Positions 51,869 to 60,878 of a stretch of 64,000 nucleotides of DNA are shown piece by piece; the stretch's first letter is position 1; the number at the start of each line of letters is the position of its first letter. The translations under genes and the position numbers were made by a program. This stretch comes from Bacillota bacterium (GTDB lineage Bacteria; Bacillota; Desulfotomaculia; Desulfotomaculales; VENG01). The stretch spans positions 35,535-99,534 of the forward strand of contig VENG01000008.1 of the NCBI GenBank assembly GCA_009711705.1, read 5' to 3'. Under the pieces are notes generated by a model that was given only the letters and a program-made list of their open reading frames with translations, did not search any database and was not told the DNA's origin.

Positions 51869-52633
51869 TTATTTTGCCGCTCGCAGTCTTTTCTCCGGGG
51901 TGGTGACAGCCTGCAGGGTTTGGGACCAGGCACCCGGCGGAACTACACGATATTTTCTGTTGCCGATCTTACAGTCCTGTCCCGGCACTCTCTGCTTTTG
52001 CAGTATTTCTGGGCCCCAGCCCCGGATTATCCCGTGCAGTGCCAGTACGTGGTCAACCTGTAAATTACTTTCGATTTCCGTGGTATAAACCCATACCAGT
52101 TTTGGAATTTTTAGGATAACGGACGGCGTAAGCATACTGCCGGCTAAAGAACGTATTTCCCACTGCAGATTTACCGGTTTATCCACATAGGTACCTTCGA
52201 AAATCTCTGCCAGTGAGGTGTTTGTTTGACCCAGCCTAAGCGGACCCAGTATATCGCTAAACCTCTCCAGGGTGTCTTGTTCCACATGTACGTAACTGTC
52301 GATGGGGATGCCGAACAATTTTTCTAAATGCCTGGTTAGTGCCGGCCTTCCATTTTGATGATAATAATCCTCTACCGTAATCAAAGCGTTATTTTCGTCA
52401 ATAGAGGCATATACGGGGACAGCTACAATGCCTACCGGTGCTGGTGGATCTTTCAAGCACGTTAAGGTGACCGCTTTTAGTTGATCACCGTTTGTCCAGT
52501 AAACTATCACGTTATTATGACCTTTATCCGCCGCCAGGGCACTGGGGCTAAAGGTAACCAGGCTTAAGGCTATGGCCACAGCCCAAAAACCTCTTTTAGC
52601 TAAAGACTCTTTTCGACTCCGGTGATAAAGTAT
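51869..52633 (-). CDS. Secreted LytR-CpsA-Psr-like protein
   Basis: 236-254 residues. The region VAVPVYASIDENNALITVED, then YYHQNGRPALTRHLEKLFGI and DSYVHVEQDTLERFSDILGPL follows the LCP fold, whose members attach glycans to the wall. The usual LCP Arg and Asp residues are only partly visible, so it is divergent. The first GTG (52579) falls inside the signal peptide and would leave it without its positive N-terminus. Upstream in frame the protein continues as HRSRKESLAKRGFW to an ATA at 52633 that lies seven bases after AGGGGGG. A non-standard start there is possible. The family call is moderate. Confidence 0.6.
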   Translation of the reverse strand: MLYHRSRKESLAKRGFWAVAIALSLVTFSPSALAADKGHNNVIVYWTNGDQLKAVTLTCLKDPPAPVGIVAVPVYASIDENNALITVEDYYHQNGRPALTRHLEKLFGIPIDSYVHVEQDTLERFSDILGPLRLGQTNTSLAEIFEGTYVDKPVNLQWEIRSLAGSMLTPSVILKIPKLVWVYTTEIESNLQVDHVLALHGIIRGWGPEILQKQRVPGQDCKIGNRKYRVVPPGAWSQTLQAVTTPEKRLRAAK

Positions 52634-52720
52634 GTCTTTTCCCCCCTAAAATTTAGCTCATAACCCTAGCCTATAATTTTTAACGAATCTGGCAGAATTA
52701 TGCTCGGGGAGAGAAAAATT

Positions 52721-52930
52721 TTAAGAGTAGAATTCCGCAGGAGGATTAGTGCTATAAGCCTTAATGCATTGACCCCGGGAAGACTTAAAAAGGTCTTTGT
52801 AAAATTGATCGAAGTCTTTTGTCTCCAGGCAGATGTAGCCGTCTGTATTAGCTAAAATGTCATTTACAAAGAAATTAAAAAATATGTGAAAACGGCTTAT
52901 TTTAATAATTATGAGTTGATAACGGTTCAC
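52721..52930 (-). CDS. Hypothetical small protein
   Basis: 69 residues, beginning with GTG at 52930 after GAAGGGAG. The sequence has a hydrophobic start (YQLIIIKISRFHIFFNFFV) and NTDGYICLETKDFDQFYKDL. It has no clear family. It is in an otherwise gene-free stretch of about 500 bases between the LCP-like gene and hisG. The existence of the gene is uncertain. Confidence 0.4.
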   Translation of the reverse strand: MNRYQLIIIKISRFHIFFNFFVNDILANTDGYICLETKDFDQFYKDLFKSSRGQCIKAYSTNPPAEFYS

Positions 52931-53049
52931 CGCCTACACTCCCTTCGGTATTTGTTATACTGTGGGAAACTATACCTTGCCATATGTATGCTTTTTTCTT
53001 TATATTATAGGCAAAAGTTGTTGAAATGGGAAGGCTGCAAAAAAATCCC

Positions 53050-53079
53050 TTGACACAGAAAGATGGTCAGGTTTATACT
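53050..53079 (+). promoter_or_regulatory. Sigma-A promoter of hisG
   Basis: TTGACA at 53050-53055 and TATACT at 53074-53079 with an 18-base spacer. It is followed by a short leader of about 70 bases without evident terminator, then AAGGAGGT and the hisG start. Confidence 0.7.
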
Positions 53080-53154
53080 GTAACAGTAAATTTATTCTTT
53101 AATACGCTAAACAGGTAACGAGATGAAATAAAGCATAATTAGAAGGAGGTCTTT

Positions 53155-54030
53155 TTGTTGCCCCAGTTACGTCTTGGCCTTCCCAAGGGAAGCTTGCAGG
53201 AATCAACATTTCAATTGTTTAAAAGGGCCGGTTACAATGTAAGTGTGCGCGGTCGTTCATATTTTCCCTCTATTGATGATCCCGAGTTGGAAGTGGTGCT
53301 CATGCGGGCACAGGAAATACCCCGTTATGTCAGTGAAGGGGTATTAGACGCCGGTCTCAGCGGATTGGATTGGATAATGGAAAACCAGGCTGATGTAGTG
53401 GAAGTGGCAGATCTGGCCTATTCCAAGCAGACCAGTAACCCTATCCGCCTGGTGATTGCTGTGGCCCAGGACAGCGAAATAAAATCTGTCCAGGATCTGC
53501 AGGGTAAGCGCATAGCAACCGAACTTGTGGGCGTGACACGCCGCTACCTGGAGGAAAACGGGGTTAGGGCCACGGTGGAATATTCGTACGGTGCCACCGA
53601 AGTAAAGGTACCCCAGCTGGTGGATGCTATTGCAGATTTGACGGAAACTGGAAGTTCCCTTAGGGCCAACAAGCTACGGGTGATTGCTACCGTTTTGGAG
53701 TCTACCACCAGGCTGCATGCTAATAAGGATTCCTGGGAGGATGGCTGGAAAAAGGAGAAACTACAAAACATGGCGGTACTACTCCAGGGTGCGCTCCGTG
53801 CTGACTCCAAGGCCGGTCTGAAAATGAATCTTCCCCAGGATAAGTTGGAACAGGTACTGTCGGTACTTCCTTCCATGAAACACCCCACTGTTGCTCAGCT
53901 TGTTGATAGTGACTGGATGGCTCTGGAGGTAGTTCTCGATGAAAAGCAAGCCAGGGATCTGATACCGGAGTTAAAGCGTAGCGGGGCACAGGATATTATA
54001 GAGTATCCCTTAAATAAAGTAATCCCGTAA
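53155..54030 (+). CDS. hisG: ATP phosphoribosyltransferase, long form
   Basis: HisG makes the first step of histidine synthesis (ATP + PRPP). The 291-residue protein has [34 protein letters not shown] and [13 protein letters not shown], the PRPP loop. Its C-terminal 75 residues ([12 protein letters not shown] to the end) are the ACT-like regulatory domain. It is therefore the long form, independent of HisZ and inhibited by histidine. TTG at 53155 or 53158 is the start. No other his genes are near it, so it is separated from the rest of the pathway. Confidence 0.95.
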   Translation: MLPQLRLGLPKGSLQESTFQLFKRAGYNVSVRGRSYFPSIDDPELEVVLMRAQEIPRYVSEGVLDAGLSGLDWIMENQADVVEVADLAYSKQTSNPIRLVIAVAQDSEIKSVQDLQGKRIATELVGVTRRYLEENGVRATVEYSYGATEVKVPQLVDAIADLTETGSSLRANKLRVIATVLESTTRLHANKDSWEDGWKKEKLQNMAVLLQGALRADSKAGLKMNLPQDKLEQVLSVLPSMKHPTVAQLVDSDWMALEVVLDEKQARDLIPELKRSGAQDIIEYPLNKVIP

Positions 54031-54054
54031 AGAATTACTATATCATATTAATAT

Positions 54055-54082
54055 TAAAACCCCATCTTTAAGGTGGGGTTTA
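54055..54082 (+). terminator. Intrinsic terminator of hisG
   Basis: AAAACCCCA and TGGGGTTTA arms around a TCTTTAAGG-type loop, followed by TTTAAT. Confidence 0.85.
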
Positions 54083-54158
54083 TTTAATAACTGCTTTATA
54101 ATTAGGTCAAACTATATTGTATGCAGATATTAGTATTTTTTGGGGAGGGGGCGGTTAC

Positions 54159-54845
54159 ATGATACCGCTTCGGGACAGTGCTCGTTCCCGAACATTTCCG
54201 TATGTCACCGTGGCACTTATTCTGATTAACTTTCTGGTATTTTTCTTTGAGCTTTCCCTGGAAAGATTTCAGGTAAACCAGCTTTATTATGTTTATGGTG
54301 TGGTACCGGCAGAGACACTGAATGCTATTTTCACCGGCGCGCCGTTAGAACCCGTGATTATACCCTTCTTCACTGCCATGTTTATTCACGGCGGGTGGCT
54401 TCATATACTGGGTAACATGTGGTACCTGTGGATTTTCGGGGATAATATTGAAGACCGGCTGGGCCATTTCCGTTACTTATTATTTTACCTGGGCCTGGGG
54501 ATTGTGGCCAGTATGGTGCACGTGATGGCCAATCCCGGTTCCACAGCTCCAGTTGTGGGGGCTAGTGGTGCGCTGGCCGGGGTACTGGGTGCGTATTTTA
54601 TTGTGTATCCCAGGTCGCGCATATTGTCCTTGATACCTATCTTCATCTTTTTCACGGTGCTGGAAGTGCCGGCCATAATATTTGTTGGCATCTGGTTTTT
54701 AATACAGTTGTTTAATACCCTGTCCATGGGCGGGGCAGCCACTTCTGTGGCCTGGTGGGCTCACCTGGGCGGATTCGTTGCAGGTGCCGTATTGATTAAG
54801 CTGGTGGATCCGGGCGTACGGCAGTATAACTATAATAGGAAATAG
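54159..54845 (+). CDS. Rhomboid family intramembrane serine protease
   Basis: 228 residues with six or seven helices. The catalytic Ser is in VVGASGALAGVLGAYF and the catalytic His in WWAHLGGFVAGA. The family's HILGNMWYLWIFGDNIED region with its Asn is also there. It cleaves single-pass membrane proteins inside the membrane. ATG at 54159 follows GGGGGCGG; the ATG at 54117 lacks a ribosome site. The PspC gene follows closely. Confidence 0.93.
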   Translation: MIPLRDSARSRTFPYVTVALILINFLVFFFELSLERFQVNQLYYVYGVVPAETLNAIFTGAPLEPVIIPFFTAMFIHGGWLHILGNMWYLWIFGDNIEDRLGHFRYLLFYLGLGIVASMVHVMANPGSTAPVVGASGALAGVLGAYFIVYPRSRILSLIPIFIFFTVLEVPAIIFVGIWFLIQLFNTLSMGGAATSVAWWAHLGGFVAGAVLIKLVDPGVRQYNYNRK

Positions 54846-54864
54846 AAGATTGAGAGGTGAAAAA

Positions 54865-55065
54865 ATGGCCCGGCAGTTTAGAAGATTTACCCGCTCCAGC
54901 CGCAACAAAATCCTTGGGGGAGTGTGCGGTGGAATTGCAGAATACTTTGGTATTGACGCCACAATTATACGTTTGGTTTACGTTTTATTATCTGTCATTT
55001 CAGTTGCTTTTCCGGGTATTTTAATTTATATTGCAGCGTGGCTGATTATACCGGGTGACTCATAA
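54865..55065 (+). CDS. PspC domain protein
   Basis: 66 residues: a basic N-terminus (RQFRRFTRSSRNKILGGVCG), the PspC signature GGIAEYFGIDATIIRLVYVL, and one to two helices. PspC proteins take part in membrane stress responses. ATG at 54865 follows GAGAGGTG. It is 19 bases after the rhomboid gene. Confidence 0.9.
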   Translation: MARQFRRFTRSSRNKILGGVCGGIAEYFGIDATIIRLVYVLLSVISVAFPGILIYIAAWLIIPGDS

Positions 55066-55234
55066 AAAATGTTTAACCGTACTATGTTATTTTATGATAC
55101 ACTATAATAAGTTGTGGTATTTATCTGCATAATTTTAAATAGTCTGAAACCTTTATGAGTTTGTCTATGGTGGCAGGTGTTTGGCATAGCCATTGCATGT
55201 AAATAATGGAGAATGCTTTTATTGGGGTGAATGC

Positions 55235-55870
55235 ATGGGTAGTTTGGCAAAGGGCGAAGTTAATTCCATTAAGTCGGAACATAAATTAAATGCCGGTGAA
55301 AGTGTGGAAATAGAAGGCCCGGTCAACGCGGAATACATACGTTCTCTAAAAATGGATGATCACTTAAATAATTTCCGTCTGGCCGCCAGGCAGCACGAGG
55401 CCCTGATCAATATTACCGGGCTTGATTCCGGGTATGTATATATTGCTCGTAACCAGAATACTGTTGTAGGTTATATAACATTTCACAAACCTGACCAATA
55501 CGGCCGCTGGTATCGTCATCCGGCGATACTGGAATTAGGGTGCGTAGAAGTCAGTCCTGCCTGGCGTGGACATAGAATAGGTAAGATATTGTTGCGAAAA
55601 GCATTCAGTCAGCCTGTCTTAGAAAACTATATTGTAATAACCACCGAGTATTACTGGCACTGGGACATGGAATCAACCGGTATGGATGTATGGTCATATC
55701 AAAAGATGTTAACTAATTTATTTGGTTCTGTGGGGTTTGAGCAGCGCCACACGGATGATGAAGAAATAATGGAGCACCCTGCGAATGTTTTGATGGTTCG
55801 TGTTGGTTCCGAAGTAAACAAAGAGAACATTGTCAGCTTTGAGCAACTGTTATTTAGCTCTATGTTTTAA
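55235..55870 (+). CDS. acuA: AcuA-type GNAT acetyltransferase
   Basis: 211 residues with a GNAT core: YVYIARNQNTVVGYITFHKP, LELGCVEVSPAWRGHRIGKILL (acetyl-CoA loop R/Q..G.G/A) and TEYYWHWDMESTGMDVW, which is characteristic of AcuA. In Bacillus, AcuA acetylates and inactivates acetyl-CoA synthetase. Here the neighbour is an ADP-forming acyl-CoA synthetase, a possible target. ATG at 55235 follows GGGGTGA. The AcuB and AcuC partners are not in the window. Confidence 0.88.
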   Translation: MGSLAKGEVNSIKSEHKLNAGESVEIEGPVNAEYIRSLKMDDHLNNFRLAARQHEALINITGLDSGYVYIARNQNTVVGYITFHKPDQYGRWYRHPAILELGCVEVSPAWRGHRIGKILLRKAFSQPVLENYIVITTEYYWHWDMESTGMDVWSYQKMLTNLFGSVGFEQRHTDDEEIMEHPANVLMVRVGSEVNKENIVSFEQLLFSSMF

Positions 55871-55910
55871 ACTATAATACATAATATTGGCTATAAAAAG
55901 CGGGACCCTT

Positions 55911-55968
55911 AAAAAGGGGACTGGCTCCTTTTGTGTTTTTTAAAAAGGTGCCAGTCCCTTTTAAGGTT
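55911..55968 (+). terminator. Long hairpin after acuA
   Basis: AAAAGGGGACTGGC and GCCAGTCCCTTTT arms, extended by CCTTTT and AAAAAGG closer to the loop, form a stem of about 20 pairs with an A/T-rich loop. T-runs occur within the loop and after the stem. It acts as a terminator or is a dispersed hairpin. Confidence 0.7.
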
Positions 55969-56150
55969 TTAAAATGCTCAGAAAAGTATGTAAGATTTCT
56001 ATAATTGTTAATTATACTATTTTAAGTTTGTTTATTTACTATCTATACAATAGCTTTTATAATTACACAAAAGTACATACAAAAGTTAGAAGAGAAAATT
56101 TGTACAAATCAAAAATTCACACAACTTAGAGTATAAAGAGGGGTGAAAAA

Positions 56151-58253
56151 ATGACCGGATTAGATAAGCTTTTTAAGCCTGTATCCATTGCTGTACTAGG
56201 GGCATCAAAAACCCCCGGGAAAATAGGCCATGCCGTGGTACGTAATATTCTGGACAGCGGTTACCAGGGATCATTATATCCGGTAAATCCCAAGGAAGAG
56301 ATGATCGAAGAATTAGATTGTTATTCTAATGTTGCAGAGATTCCTGTTCCTGTAGACTTGGCAGTGATCAGTGTGCCGGCACGTTTTGTTTGTGAAGCTG
56401 CAGAAACTTGCGGCAAAGCAGGTGTTAAAGGTTTGGTGGTAATAAGTGCCGGGTTCAAGGAAATAGGTGCCGAGGGATTGGAAATGGAGAAAAATCTCAT
56501 TTCTATCTGCCGGGACTACAAGATGCAGATGTTGGGACCTAACTGCGTGGGGCTAATGGATACCCACACCCCGTTGAATGCTTCATTTGCCGGGGCCTTC
56601 CCTGAACGCGGGGAGATAGCATTTTTGTCTCAAAGCGGGGCCATGCTGATTGCCATTCTAGACTGGAGCATATCCGCCGGTCTGGGTTTTTCTAAGATCG
56701 TGAGTCTTGGTAATAAAGGTGATCTGTCCGAAATTGAATTCATCGAGGATGCAGCTCAAGACCCAAATACCAAGGTAATTCTTTGTTACATTGAAGATAT
56801 TATAGACGGCGAGCGTTTTCTTGAGGTTGCCGGCAGGGCAGCCAAAGAGAAGCCGGTGATTGTACTTAAATCTGGCACTAGTCAGGCAGGGGCCCAGGCC
56901 GCTTCATCTCATACCGGGGCACTGGCCGGAAGTGACCTGGCTTATGATACTGCTTTTAAGCAGTGCGGCATTATAAGGGCCAGGAGCATGACCGAGCTCT
57001 TTGATCTTGCCGCTACGTTTGCCAAATCCCCCGTACCCCGAGGTAAAAGAGTGGCTATTGTTACTAATTCCGGCGGGCCGGGTATTATAGCTACCGATAA
57101 CGTGGAAAATAATGGCCTCCAAATGGCCAGATTTACAAAAAGCACTATTGAAGAGCTGCAGGCAAATCTCCCGGTGGAAGCAGGAATATATAACCCGGTG
57201 GATGTTCTTGGCGATGCCAAGGCCGAACGTTACCATTTTGCATTACAAAAGGTCTGTGCAGATCCTAATGTGGACAGTGTGCTGATGCTAATGTGCCCCA
57301 CTTCAGTAACCGAATCTGATGATACAGCTAAAGCGCTGATTGAAACCAGGGATGCATATCCTGATAAGGCTATTTTTGCGGCCAATATGGGTGGGGAAAC
57401 CTTATCCGAGGCCACACGCCTGCTTTCCCGGGCAGGTATTCCCTGTTTCACTTTCCCGGAACCGGCACTTAATGCCATACGCGGCATGGTGGATTACAGT
57501 GACTTCCGCGCCAGTAACGGGCAGCAGGAAGACCAATACCATGTAGATGTTGATAAGAGGGCTGTCAAGGCAATTTTTTATGATGTGTTGAAAGACAATC
57601 GTCTGGTGTTGCTGGGCAGTGAAGCATCGGAGGTGGCCCGGGCATACGGCATAGCCGCTGCTCCAGTTGTATTGGCCACTACGCCTGATCAAGCGGCCGC
57701 TGAGGCGGAAAAAATGGGTTACCCGGTGGTTCTAAAGGTGGCGTCACCTAAGATATTGCACAAGACTGATGTTGGTGGTGTGCAGATAGGGCTTAAATCG
57801 GCAGAGGAAGTAAAGAACGCGTTCATGGAGATAATGGATAACGTTAAAAGGTATCTGCCGCGGGTTGTGGTGCACGGGATAGAAGTGCAGAAAATGATGC
57901 CCAAAGGTACCGAGTTGATCATTGGTATGACCAAGGATATTCAATTCGGCCCATTGATTGCCTTTGGGCTGGGGGGAATATATGTTAATCTGCTTAAAGA
58001 TGTATCCTTCAGATTGGCTAAAGGGCTTACGCCCAGTGGCATAAATTCCATGTTTGAAGAAACAAAGGCATATTCACTACTGCGCGGTTACCGTGGCGCC
58101 CCGCCCGCTGATACAGGTGCAGTGCAGGATGTTGTTTCACGAGTAGCCCGTTTGGTGCTGGATTTCCCGGAAATAACAGAAATTGATATGAACCCTCTGA
58201 TTGCGTATAAAGAAGGAATTTCAGTATTAGATGTTAAGATTACTATTTCCTAG
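56151..58253 (+). CDS. ADP-forming acyl-CoA synthetase (acetate-CoA ligase family)
   Basis: 700 residues combining the three parts of NDP-forming acyl-CoA synthetases: a CoA-binding domain (MTGLDKLFKPVSIAVLGAS), a succinyl-CoA-ligase-like part with SSHTGALAGSDLAYD holding the phospho-His, and a C-terminal ATP-grasp domain (GYPVVLKVASPKILHKTDVG). It converts acyl-CoA, ADP and phosphate to acid and ATP, or the reverse. Such enzymes serve energy conservation in fermenters and syntrophs. ATG at 56151 follows GAGGGGTG. The AcuA-type acetyltransferase next to it may control it. Confidence 0.93.
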   Translation: MTGLDKLFKPVSIAVLGASKTPGKIGHAVVRNILDSGYQGSLYPVNPKEEMIEELDCYSNVAEIPVPVDLAVISVPARFVCEAAETCGKAGVKGLVVISAGFKEIGAEGLEMEKNLISICRDYKMQMLGPNCVGLMDTHTPLNASFAGAFPERGEIAFLSQSGAMLIAILDWSISAGLGFSKIVSLGNKGDLSEIEFIEDAAQDPNTKVILCYIEDIIDGERFLEVAGRAAKEKPVIVLKSGTSQAGAQAASSHTGALAGSDLAYDTAFKQCGIIRARSMTELFDLAATFAKSPVPRGKRVAIVTNSGGPGIIATDNVENNGLQMARFTKSTIEELQANLPVEAGIYNPVDVLGDAKAERYHFALQKVCADPNVDSVLMLMCPTSVTESDDTAKALIETRDAYPDKAIFAANMGGETLSEATRLLSRAGIPCFTFPEPALNAIRGMVDYSDFRASNGQQEDQYHVDVDKRAVKAIFYDVLKDNRLVLLGSEASEVARAYGIAAAPVVLATTPDQAAAEAEKMGYPVVLKVASPKILHKTDVGGVQIGLKSAEEVKNAFMEIMDNVKRYLPRVVVHGIEVQKMMPKGTELIIGMTKDIQFGPLIAFGLGGIYVNLLKDVSFRLAKGLTPSGINSMFEETKAYSLLRGYRGAPPADTGAVQDVVSRVARLVLDFPEITEIDMNPLIAYKEGISVLDVKITIS

Positions 58254-58511
58254 AATACCAAAACCTTTTTCTTGCATGTGACTTATGGCCGCTGATGCAA
58301 TTTGGTGGCGTAGGAAATCCTTTTCTGCGGTGTTTAATTCCCCTGCGTCGGTTAACCCGGTCAGGGGAATACTGTTTTCTGCGGCTTCGCGGTGGAATTG
58401 AACCACCCCGTCACCAATAAAATTTCCCCCTTTGAATACTTGATAGCGTATAATGTAACTGGGGTCTATGGAAAGCTTTTCGTCCACTTCCGCCCGAACT
58501 TCGTATTCCAT
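58227..58511 (-). CDS. Hypothetical protein overlapping the acyl-CoA synthetase 3' end
   Basis: 94 residues starting at an ATG with a perfect CAGGAGGT site nine bases upstream. The sequence (VDEKLSIDPSYIIRYQVFKG, later EKDFLRHQIASAAISHMQEK) looks like a folded cytoplasmic protein. No family recognised. Its 3' end overlaps that of the convergent synthetase gene by 27 bases. The upstream side borders the second long repeat. Confidence 0.7.
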   Translation of the reverse strand: MEYEVRAEVDEKLSIDPSYIIRYQVFKGGNFIGDGVVQFHREAAENSIPLTGLTDAGELNTAEKDFLRHQIASAAISHMQEKGFGILGNSNLNI

Positions 58512-58618
58512 TATTACTTACCTCCTGATAAATGTCTGCAAGTAATCTTATTATAACCACCGCCTGCGGGCTATATGTTACATGGTTCTGATTGCGCAAC
58601 CAACATATATATTTTTTT

Positions 58619-59160
58619 TACGAAATAAATGTTAAATTCTAGTTTGTGTATATGGTTTATGTAGTTTTGATGGGATAAGCGGGATAAAAGGCTTTGTATG
58701 TGAGGCTTTGGGGTAAACATTTTTTTTAGACAGGATTTACAGGATCTACAGGATTGTTAAAAAATTGAAAAATACAATCGAATGTCTTTATCATCTAAAC
58801 AGAGCTTATGGACCAGTCCAATATATTAAAACAAATAATTATAAAATGTTTTTTAAGACCCCAAAGCACTACCCTAAAGCATCCTGCAAATCCTGTAATC
58901 CTGTCAAAGAAAAAAAGACTCATAAGCCAAGACCCAAACAATACTTTTAAGCAAGGAAACAAGAGGACCCGTCCGGGACTGCTGAAAAAGTCCAGATTCA
59001 TGTCATCCTGAATGAAACGAAGTGAAATAAAGAATCTTGAAAGTCGCATAAATACTCAGATTCTTCGCTGCACTCAGAATGACAATCTTGGATCTTTGCT
59101 ATTTTTTTACGAAAATAAATGTTAATTCTGGTTTGTGTATATGGTTCATGTGAGTTTTGA
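58619..59160 (+). repeat. Long direct repeat, second copy (first at 42487); includes inverted repeat copy 7
   Basis: About 540 bases nearly the same as 42487-43020, in the same orientation 16.1 kb away. It contains GACAGGATTTACAGGAT at about 58728 and AATCCTGTAATCCTGTC ending near 58906, then the GTCATCCTGAATGAA/GATTCTTCGCTGCACTCAG segment. Short flanking repeats close both ends. It ends 35 bases before the HAD gene start, so that gene's promoter region contains repeat sequence. Confidence 0.87.
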
Positions 59161-59194
59161 TATATATATCTGTATATACAGGAGGGGTTATTTA

Positions 59195-59962
59195 GTGCAA
59201 GTGCTTAAGGCCGGTGATTATTCCACCGCCTGCAGAGCTATATTATTTGACAAAGACGGTACATTAATTGACTTTAAAAATATGTGGTTGGTTTGGCTTG
59301 ATTACATGTTTACTGCATTGCAGAAAGAATACCAACTAACAAAAAACATCATTAAGGATTTCGAAGAGGCTGTGGGGGTAAAACTAGATAAGCGTTGGGT
59401 AGCTTCCTCCGGAGTTATGGCCTCGGGCTGCATGGATAGTCTCAGGCGATCCATGGCTCAGTGTCTGGCTGCTTACGGTGTGGACCCGGAGGAAGCTGTG
59501 AGTGGGTTTGATGTTATGGTTAAAGCATCTGAAACCGAAGTTGATTGGCCCGCAATTACCCATCCCGTGCCGGGGCTGGAGCAATTTTTGTATAAATTAA
59601 AGGACCGAGGAATAAAAGTAGCGGTAACCACTGCCGACACTACCTCAAGGGCGGAAGACACATTATGTTCTCTGGGCCTGGCCTCTCATTTTGATGCTGT
59701 AGTAGGGGCCGACCGTGTAAGCAGTACAAAACCGGCGCCGGATATGGCTTTATTGGCCTGTGAACTCCTCGATGTTCACCCTATGGATGCCGTGGTAGTG
59801 GGGGACAATATTACCGACATGCAAATGGGTAAAAGTGCCGGGGTGGCCGGGGTGATTGGAGTTTTAACAGGTGTTTGCCAGGTAAGCCAGCTGGAGGCTT
59901 TAGCCGATGCGGTGGTGGACTCCGTGGGTGAATTAAAACTTGAAGATGTGGGGCAGGGGTGA
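59195..59962 (+). CDS. HAD family hydrolase
   Basis: 255 residues with all four HAD motifs: ILFDKDGTLIDF (nucleophile Asp), VAVTTADTTS, KPAPDMALL (Lys) and VVVGDNITDMQMGKSAG (metal Asp). The helical cap is of the phosphoglycolate-phosphatase type. GTG at 59195 follows AGGAGGGG; the frame's extension to 59135 is repeat sequence and not real protein. The pseudouridine synthase gene follows within five bases. Confidence 0.9.
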   Translation: MQVLKAGDYSTACRAILFDKDGTLIDFKNMWLVWLDYMFTALQKEYQLTKNIIKDFEEAVGVKLDKRWVASSGVMASGCMDSLRRSMAQCLAAYGVDPEEAVSGFDVMVKASETEVDWPAITHPVPGLEQFLYKLKDRGIKVAVTTADTTSRAEDTLCSLGLASHFDAVVGADRVSSTKPAPDMALLACELLDVHPMDAVVVGDNITDMQMGKSAGVAGVIGVLTGVCQVSQLEALADAVVDSVGELKLEDVGQG

Positions 59963-59966
59963 AAGG

Positions 59967-60878
59967 GTGGAGGAAAAAAGTGGCTGGCTGGAATTTAGGC
60001 TTTCCGGGGAAGACGAAGGAAGGCCGGTAGGCAACATTCTGCGTGGTAAATACGGTTTTTCCAGGGGAATGTTACGGAAGCTTAAACGCTGGCAGGGTGT
60101 AACGCTAAACGGTGAACCGGTAAGACTGAAAGACGGTGGCAGAGAAAATGATGTGATCAGGGTAACCTTGCGGCATAAGGAAGAAAGCTGGATTGTGCCC
60201 CAAGACTTGCCACTGGACGTAGTTTACGAGGACGACGATTTACTTGTAGTGGATAAAAAACCAGGAATACTGGTCCACCCTATGTCCTATCAGGACAGCG
60301 GAACTGTTGCCAATGCTGTTTTATACCGGTGGTCACAACAGGGAATTGAAGCCCGGTTTCGCCCGGTATTCCGGCTCGATCGCCACACTTCCGGACTTTT
60401 AATGGTGGCTAAAAATAGTTTTGCTAATCATAGAATGGTGGAACAATTGCACACACAAAACCTGCGCCGCCGCTATGTTGCGATGGCGCAGGGGGTAATA
60501 GCTGAAGATGCGGGGGTACTGGATTATCCCATAGCCATGGATCCGGGCAGCGGCGGCAAAAGGACGGTCAGCCCGGACGGCAAGGTGGCTTTGACCAGGT
60601 TCCGGGTACTGGAGAGGTTTTCCGGCCTCACTCTTTTATGTCTGGAGTTGGAGACCGGGCGTACTCACCAGATAAGGGTACACCTGTCACAAAAGGGTTT
60701 TCCCCTTTGTGGTGACACCTTGTACGGAGGCGAAGCAACGTTGATAGATAGGCAAGCTTTGCACTCGGCTGAGCTAAGGTTCCTGTCACCCCGTAGGGGC
60801 CAAGAAGTAACGGTTACCAGTACGCTGCCCGGAGATATAAAGGATCTATTGTCACTGAAAAATAGGCAATCATGTTAA
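59967..60878 (+). CDS. RluA family pseudouridine synthase
   Basis: 303 residues. An S4-like RNA-binding N-terminus (GRPVGNILRGKYGFSRGMLR, then VTLNGEPVRLKDGG) precedes the catalytic domain. That domain has VVDKKPGILVHPM, the active Asp in FRLDRHTSGLLMVAK, and ELETGRTHQIRVHLS. RluA-type enzymes modify uridines in rRNA or tRNA; the target site is not predictable. GTG at 59967 follows GGGGTGAAAGG. It is convergent with the coiled-coil gene behind it by four bases. Confidence 0.92.
   Translation: MEEKSGWLEFRLSGEDEGRPVGNILRGKYGFSRGMLRKLKRWQGVTLNGEPVRLKDGGRENDVIRVTLRHKEESWIVPQDLPLDVVYEDDDLLVVDKKPGILVHPMSYQDSGTVANAVLYRWSQQGIEARFRPVFRLDRHTSGLLMVAKNSFANHRMVEQLHTQNLRRRYVAMAQGVIAEDAGVLDYPIAMDPGSGGKRTVSPDGKVALTRFRVLERFSGLTLLCLELETGRTHQIRVHLSQKGFPLCGDTLYGGEATLIDRQALHSAELRFLSPRRGQEVTVTSTLPGDIKDLLSLKNRQSC

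Noticed and set aside
52721..52930. Assignment of the small protein to DUF4911
   Set aside because: Only a vague likeness of hydrophobic pattern; the residues are not convincing.
58795..59049. Similar minus-strand frames in both long repeats (also at 42667-42861) as a conserved small gene
   Set aside because: The shared peptide follows from the nucleotide duplication; there is no good ribosome site and the frame runs across inverted-repeat arms.
59135..59194. The upstream part of the HAD frame as a real N-terminal extension
   Set aside because: It is encoded by the end of the long repeat, and the GTG at 59195 has an excellent ribosome site.
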